Below, piece by piece: positions 60,499 through 64,000 of a DNA stretch of 64,000 nucleotides. The translations under genes and the position numbers were made by a program. Under the pieces are notes generated by a model. The model searched no databases and was not told the origin of the DNA. It worked only from the letters and a program-made list of their open reading frames with translations. This DNA is from an uncultured bacterium (GTDB lineage: Bacteria > Cyanobacteriota > Vampirovibrionia > Gastranaerophilales > Gastranaerophilaceae), in assembly GCA_949282215.1 (NCBI GenBank), contig CASDPF010000008.1, positions 1 to 64,000 on the forward strand. Direction: 5' to 3'. Numbering within the stretch: position 1 is the first letter of the stretch; each line of letters opens with the position of its first letter.

Positions 60499-62157
60499 AT
60501 GTTTTCTATGAAAGAGATTAAGATAGTATCGCCGGTAAAAAAGCCTGAAGATATTGAATTGTTTTCGCATGAGACATCTTGCAGAGAGTATTATGTCTAT
60601 TATAAGAAGTTTTTAAACAACAATTTTGAGTATGTAAAGGAATTTGTACAGACTGCTAAAAAAAATGATTGCAGAATTTATATAAATTTTAAACACGATA
60701 TTACGGAAGAAAATTTGCCTGAGATAAAAAAAATGTTGAAGTTCCTTAAAACGGCAGGCATTGATGGGATTTTTATTAACAGTTTTGCAATTCTTGAGGC
60801 TATAAAGGTTTTTAACTTACCGTTTAAGGTGATTGTTGATTCTTATTTTGATATCCATAATATTGCAGGGATCGATTTTATCAGCAATTTTCATAAGGTT
60901 GATGAAATTATTATTACAGAAGAAATTTATATGAAAAATATTGCTAAAATAAAGAAATATACTAATCTTCCTTTAGCCATAGATACTGATAATTTACCTT
61001 GGTGTGCTGAGGATATAAAAAAGTTAAAGGCAATAGATAAGGTCGTAATTAAAGGAAAGTTTGCAAATTCAGAGGAAATTTTAGAAGCAATAGAATTAAT
61101 TGAAAAAATCTTAGCAAAACCTAAACTTTTTAAGACTCAAAAACTTCCGTTTAAGCATGTGAGAAAAAGCATATATCAAACAAATCATTTTTCAGGCGAG
61201 ATGGTATCAGCTGAGGGAAAGGATTTTAAATTCAGTCGGAATATTCAAAATTTTGAATGGGATATAAAACGTCCGAGAATAAGCAAGGATATATCATTTG
61301 TTCCTAGAGAGGATTTTAAAATTAATCTGCGATTATCTGAATTGGAACAGTTGAGAGAATTAGAAAAATACATTAAAAAAATAGGGTTTAATCCTGTTGA
61401 TTCAATAGAATATGGAGAAATTCTTTCAACAAGTGATCTTTCTACAAGCAGTTTTAATGAGATAATTACAAAGGTTAAAAAGTTTTGTGTAAAGCACGAT
61501 ATAAAATTTCAACTTTCGACACCAAGAATATTGATAGAAAGAGATTTTGACAGAGTATATGAGTATGTAAAACAGCTTTTACTGACAGAGCCTATTCCTT
61601 CATCTCTAATAATAAATAATATCGGATACTTTTGGCTCGTTATTAATGATACAGATTTAGAGGATATTCCGATAGAAATAGGGCAGGGGATTAATTTACT
61701 TAATAGTATGTCTATAAAGTGTTTGAATAATTTAGCACCGATAGATGCTATTGATTTTACCTCTTTTACAGATATGGATAGTGCTATTAAAACGGTCAAA
61801 AAGATTAAAAATATAATCCCTAACCGCAAATATACAATCGCAGGGAACATAAGAGTTCCGAGCTTGGGATTATGTCCGTTGAATAATGATAGTGCGATAA
61901 TTTCAAGACTTTCCTGCCAAGCCCCTTGTCATAAAGGCGGATATGCTCTGAAAGATCCATCATTGAATAAAATTTACCCGTTCACCTGTGATGGCTTTTG
62001 CAGAATGCATATGTTCGAAGATAGAATTTTGGAAGATTTTTCAAATGTTGATATACTGCATAAGGCAGGTATAAACGAATTTATTTTTGATTTTTCAGCA
62101 CTGAATGCAAAATATGTTCCGGTTTTGTTAAATAAATTTTTTACGTCAATAAACTAA
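60499..62157 (+). CDS. Peptidase U32-family protein
   Basis: Encodes 552 residues. A first TIM-barrel-like part (residues 1-210, IYINFKHDITEENLPEIKKM and AGIDGIFINSFAILEA) is followed by a second (residues 280-540). Near the C-terminus SLGLCPLNN, SRLSCQAPCHKGGYAL and PFTCDGFCRMHMFED give five Cys in the arrangement of U32 proteins now known to carry a 4Fe-4S cluster (UbiU/UbiV, RlhA and TrhP types), which modify RNA or ubiquinone rather than cut protein. The substrate here is unknown. Low sequence similarity to the named members. Confidence 0.75.
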   Translation: MFSMKEIKIVSPVKKPEDIELFSHETSCREYYVYYKKFLNNNFEYVKEFVQTAKKNDCRIYINFKHDITEENLPEIKKMLKFLKTAGIDGIFINSFAILEAIKVFNLPFKVIVDSYFDIHNIAGIDFISNFHKVDEIIITEEIYMKNIAKIKKYTNLPLAIDTDNLPWCAEDIKKLKAIDKVVIKGKFANSEEILEAIELIEKILAKPKLFKTQKLPFKHVRKSIYQTNHFSGEMVSAEGKDFKFSRNIQNFEWDIKRPRISKDISFVPREDFKINLRLSELEQLRELEKYIKKIGFNPVDSIEYGEILSTSDLSTSSFNEIITKVKKFCVKHDIKFQLSTPRILIERDFDRVYEYVKQLLLTEPIPSSLIINNIGYFWLVINDTDLEDIPIEIGQGINLLNSMSIKCLNNLAPIDAIDFTSFTDMDSAIKTVKKIKNIIPNRKYTIAGNIRVPSLGLCPLNNDSAIISRLSCQAPCHKGGYALKDPSLNKIYPFTCDGFCRMHMFEDRILEDFSNVDILHKAGINEFIFDFSALNAKYVPVLLNKFFTSIN

Positions 62158-62163
62158 AAATAT

Positions 62164-62403
62164 CTAAAACTTGAAATCAAAACCTTCTAATAACTCGCTT
62201 GGGGTTATATTTAGAGCATTAGCAATTTTTACAAGCGTTGAAAATTTCAAATCCACAAGACCATTTTCAATTCTGCTTTGCGTTGCAGAAGTAAGCAAAA
62301 GGCTTTTAAATGCAAATTCATTAAGAGACATTTTTTTTTGCATACGAAGCTTTTTGATGTGTTGCCCGAATAATTGTAACAATTTTTCATTCTGCTGTTG
62401 CAT
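62164..62403 (-). CDS. XRE-family regulator, divergent from pilin gene 9
   Basis: Encodes 79 residues. The HTH runs from residue 12 to 68 (HIKKLRMQKKMSLNEFAFKS, then LLTSATQSRIENGLVDLKFS). On the minus strand TATAAT ends 7 nt before the ATG and there is no Shine-Dalgarno sequence, so the mRNA is probably leaderless. The start region overlaps the pilin 9 -35 box and a partial palindrome, so it likely controls both genes. Confidence 0.88.
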   Translation of the reverse strand: MQQQNEKLLQLFGQHIKKLRMQKKMSLNEFAFKSLLLTSATQSRIENGLVDLKFSTLVKIANALNITPSELLEGFDFKF

Positions 62404-62426
62404 ACATGTAATTATAGTGGCATAAT
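62398..62426 (+). promoter_or_regulatory. Promoter of pilin gene 9
   Basis: TTGCAT, a 17-nt spacer and CATAAT. The -35 box lies within TTGCATACATGTAA (62398-62411), a relative of the downstream palindrome. Confidence 0.55.
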
Positions 62427-62437
62427 TCTTTTATCTA

Positions 62438-62451
62438 TTACACGTATGTAA
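62438..62451. promoter_or_regulatory. Candidate XRE operator TTACACGTATGTAA
   Basis: The site has perfect TTACA/TGTAA arms around 4 bp. A near copy, TTGCATACATGTAA, is at 62398-62411. Together they form the inverted pair CATACATGTAA and TTACACGTATG (10 of 11 complementary). One copy covers the pilin -35 box and the regulator's start, the other the pilin mRNA start. Confidence 0.6.
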
Positions 62452-62466
62452 CACTAGGAGGATAAT

Positions 62467-63174
62467 ATGAAAAAAGCATTTACATTAGCAGAGGTATTGA
62501 TAACATTAGGTATAATTGGAATAGTTGCAGCGATGACAATGCCAACATTAATTGAAAAACATAGAAAACATGAATATGCTATAAGGGCTAAAGAGGCTTA
62601 TTCTATTATGTCTCAGGCAATAAAGTTGTCAGAGGTAGAAAATGGTGATGTAAAGTACTGGGAGACAAATTTAAGTGGTTCTCATAGTTTTAAAAACACG
62701 GATATGTTTTACAAAAAATATATATTACCATATTTAAAGGGCTACAAATATTGTGCTTCTGGCAAGTCAGAGGATACAAAAAAGAAATGTGGGCTTGCAC
62801 CACTTACAGCATCGCATACTTATTTTTTGAATAATGGAGTTGCGATAGCTTTACAACCAATGATCGGTAGTTCTGATACGATTTTTAATTTAAGTATGGA
62901 TGTAAATGGACCGTTGGGACCAAATAAATTGGGTAATGACCACTTTCAATTTTATCTATACAAAAAGTATGGAAAACTTGCCCAAATACGTGAAACTTCA
63001 GGTTTTACGGGAAATGAAATATTGCAAGGAAAAGAAGTCGTGATAGATGGTACATTACATTATGTTTCCTGTAAAAAATCTAAATCAGATGACGATGATT
63101 ACTATTATCGTCATGGTTGTACCGCTCTATTAATTATGGATGGTTGGGAATTAAAAGATGATTATCCGTGGTAA
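62467..63174 (+). CDS. Type IV pilin-like protein 9
   Basis: Encodes 235 residues. AGGAGG lies 7 nt before the ATG. Prepilin signal MKKA|FTLAEVLITLGIIG. MSQAIKLSEVENGDVKYWE is close to INQAFKASELENGEQRYWE in paralogue 1, so these two are the nearest relatives. Signature SMDVNGPLGPNKLGNDHFQF. C-terminus MDGWELKDDYPW. Four Cys. Divergent XRE regulator. Confidence 0.9.
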   Translation: MKKAFTLAEVLITLGIIGIVAAMTMPTLIEKHRKHEYAIRAKEAYSIMSQAIKLSEVENGDVKYWETNLSGSHSFKNTDMFYKKYILPYLKGYKYCASGKSEDTKKKCGLAPLTASHTYFLNNGVAIALQPMIGSSDTIFNLSMDVNGPLGPNKLGNDHFQFYLYKKYGKLAQIRETSGFTGNEILQGKEVVIDGTLHYVSCKKSKSDDDDYYYRHGCTALLIMDGWELKDDYPW

Positions 63175-63267
63175 AATATTATTTTTTTCTTAAGTTTCTT
63201 TAAAAATCCCTATGTCCATGCTAGAATTTAGGCATATAGTACCAACTTTGGAGAGGAAATTTTTATA

Positions 63268-64000
63268 ATGCTTGATTTTTTATTGAAAATACTAGGCGAT
63301 CCTAATGAAAAAAAAATAAAAAATATGATGGGGATTGTCGATCATATAAACGCTTTGGAACCTCAGTTCGCGGCAATGAGCGATGATGAGTTGCGTGCAA
63401 AGACGGATGAATTTAAAGAAATTCTTGCAAAACGACCGACATCAAACGATTTTAAGACCGATAGAAAGTTAGAAAAAGAAGCATTGGATAAGCTTTTGCC
63501 TGAAGCATTTGCTACAGTGAGAGAAGCAGGCAAAAGAGTTTTAAATATGCGACACTTTGATGTACAGTTAATTGGCGGATACTTCTTGCATAACGGTCAT
63601 ATTGCTGAAATGAGAACCGGTGAAGGTAAAACTCTTGTAGCGACTCTTCCTGCATACTTGAATGCCCTTACAGGTAAAGGTGTTCACGTAATCACAGTTA
63701 ACGACTATCTTGCTAAACGTGACAGTGAATGGATGGGTAAAATATACAAATTTCTTGGACTTTCAGTTGGTGTGATTCTTTCAGGCGGTCGAACAATGGA
63801 AGATTTTGCGGCGAAAAAAGCTGCTTATGATTGTGATATCACTTATGGCACAAACAATGAGTTCGGGTTTGATTATCTGCGTGATAATATGGCACAAAGT
63901 GCTGATGCTCTTGTTCAAAGACCTTATAATTATGCAATTATAGATGAAGTTGACAGTATCTTAATTGATGAAGCAAGAACTCCTTTAATCATTAGCGGTC
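63268..64000 (+). CDS. secA: Protein translocase ATPase SecA (5' part; continues past the window)
   Basis: The first 244 codons are present. SecA drives export of preproteins through SecYEG. Seen here: [20 protein letters not shown], the nucleotide-binding [20 protein letters not shown] (Walker A), [35 protein letters not shown] and the DEAD-type [20 protein letters not shown] (Walker B). GGAGAGGAA precedes ATG 63268. The gene is cut by the window edge, not broken. Confidence 0.97.
   Translation, partial: MLDFLLKILGDPNEKKIKNMMGIVDHINALEPQFAAMSDDELRAKTDEFKEILAKRPTSNDFKTDRKLEKEALDKLLPEAFATVREAGKRVLNMRHFDVQLIGGYFLHNGHIAEMRTGEGKTLVATLPAYLNALTGKGVHVITVNDYLAKRDSEWMGKIYKFLGLSVGVILSGGRTMEDFAAKKAAYDCDITYGTNNEFGFDYLRDNMAQSADALVQRPYNYAIIDEVDSILIDEARTPLIISG

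Overview
The window looks like chromosome of a low-GC, Gram-negative-type, non-photosynthetic relative of the Cyanobacteria (Vampirovibrionia/Melainabacteria, most likely the gut order Gastranaerophilales). This is an inference. Its basis is AT-rich DNA, an Omp85/BamA with three POTRA domains, a Skp/OmpH chaperone, many lineage-type type IV pilin-like proteins beginning with FTLAEVLITLGIIG, and many small lineage-specific membrane proteins. No photosynthesis gene, rRNA, tRNA, CRISPR array, prophage or insertion sequence was seen. No gene-free stretch exceeds about 300 bases.

Layout. 1-6.4 kb: end of a coiled-coil protein, two small membrane proteins, yajQ, pilin-like gene 1 with its XRE regulator, panD, speD, an orphan OmpR-type response regulator and era. 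6.4-16.6 kb: an AMIN-like envelope protein, a solute-binding protein, XRE regulator plus pilin 2, rsmI, then bamA-skp-udp and a soluble FlhA-C-like protein. 16.6-26.7 kb: a GH77-like glucanotransferase, lineage-specific membrane proteins, pilin 3 with an XRE regulator, a radical SAM protein, an ADP-forming acyl-CoA synthetase and an EF-hand-like protein. 26.7-37.6 kb: G-tract leader 1 with pilin 4, ftsL-rsmH, gltX, pilin 5 with a ribbon-helix-helix regulator, ftsB, a TPR protein, a putative zinc protease, a CtpA-type protease and a candidate small RNA. 37.6-49.7 kb: cdd, folP, uvrA, radical SAM and envelope proteins, pilin 6 with a small HTH gene. 49.7-64 kb: tsf-rpsB, G-tract leader 2 with pilin 7, ahcY, a 1435-residue GH13 enzyme, G-tract leader 3 with pilin 8, maf, a U32-family protein, XRE regulator plus pilin 9, and the start of secA.

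The strongest pattern is nine pilin-like genes in 64 kb, each scattered among housekeeping genes and each with its own control module. Six (pilins 1, 2, 3, 5, 6, 9) are divergent from a small DNA-binding protein: four XRE, one other small HTH, one ribbon-helix-helix. These have 17-bp-spaced sigma70-type promoters, and palindromes overlap the promoters at several of them. The other three (pilins 4, 7, 8) have no divergent regulator. They instead carry a related leader of about 200 nt: a strong ribosome-binding site, a short ORF (16-19 codons) containing an unbroken run of eleven G, then CCTCCG exactly 39 nt after the run, a conserved hairpin, and finally CGGAGG as the pilin ribosome-binding site. 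CCTCCG can pair either with the G run or with the pilin ribosome-binding site. A one-base change in the run changes the short ORF's frame; in leader 3 the shifted frame is open straight into the pilin gene. I propose a G-tract-dependent, possibly phase-variable translational switch for pilin-like proteins. I know of no description of it.

Other points: several genes without a Shine-Dalgarno sequence have an extended -10 box exactly 6 nt before the start codon and are probably leaderless; speD starts at TTG inside a four-codon overlapping ORF; and a near-consensus promoter at 37.5 kb drives only a terminator-ended, ORF-less transcript.
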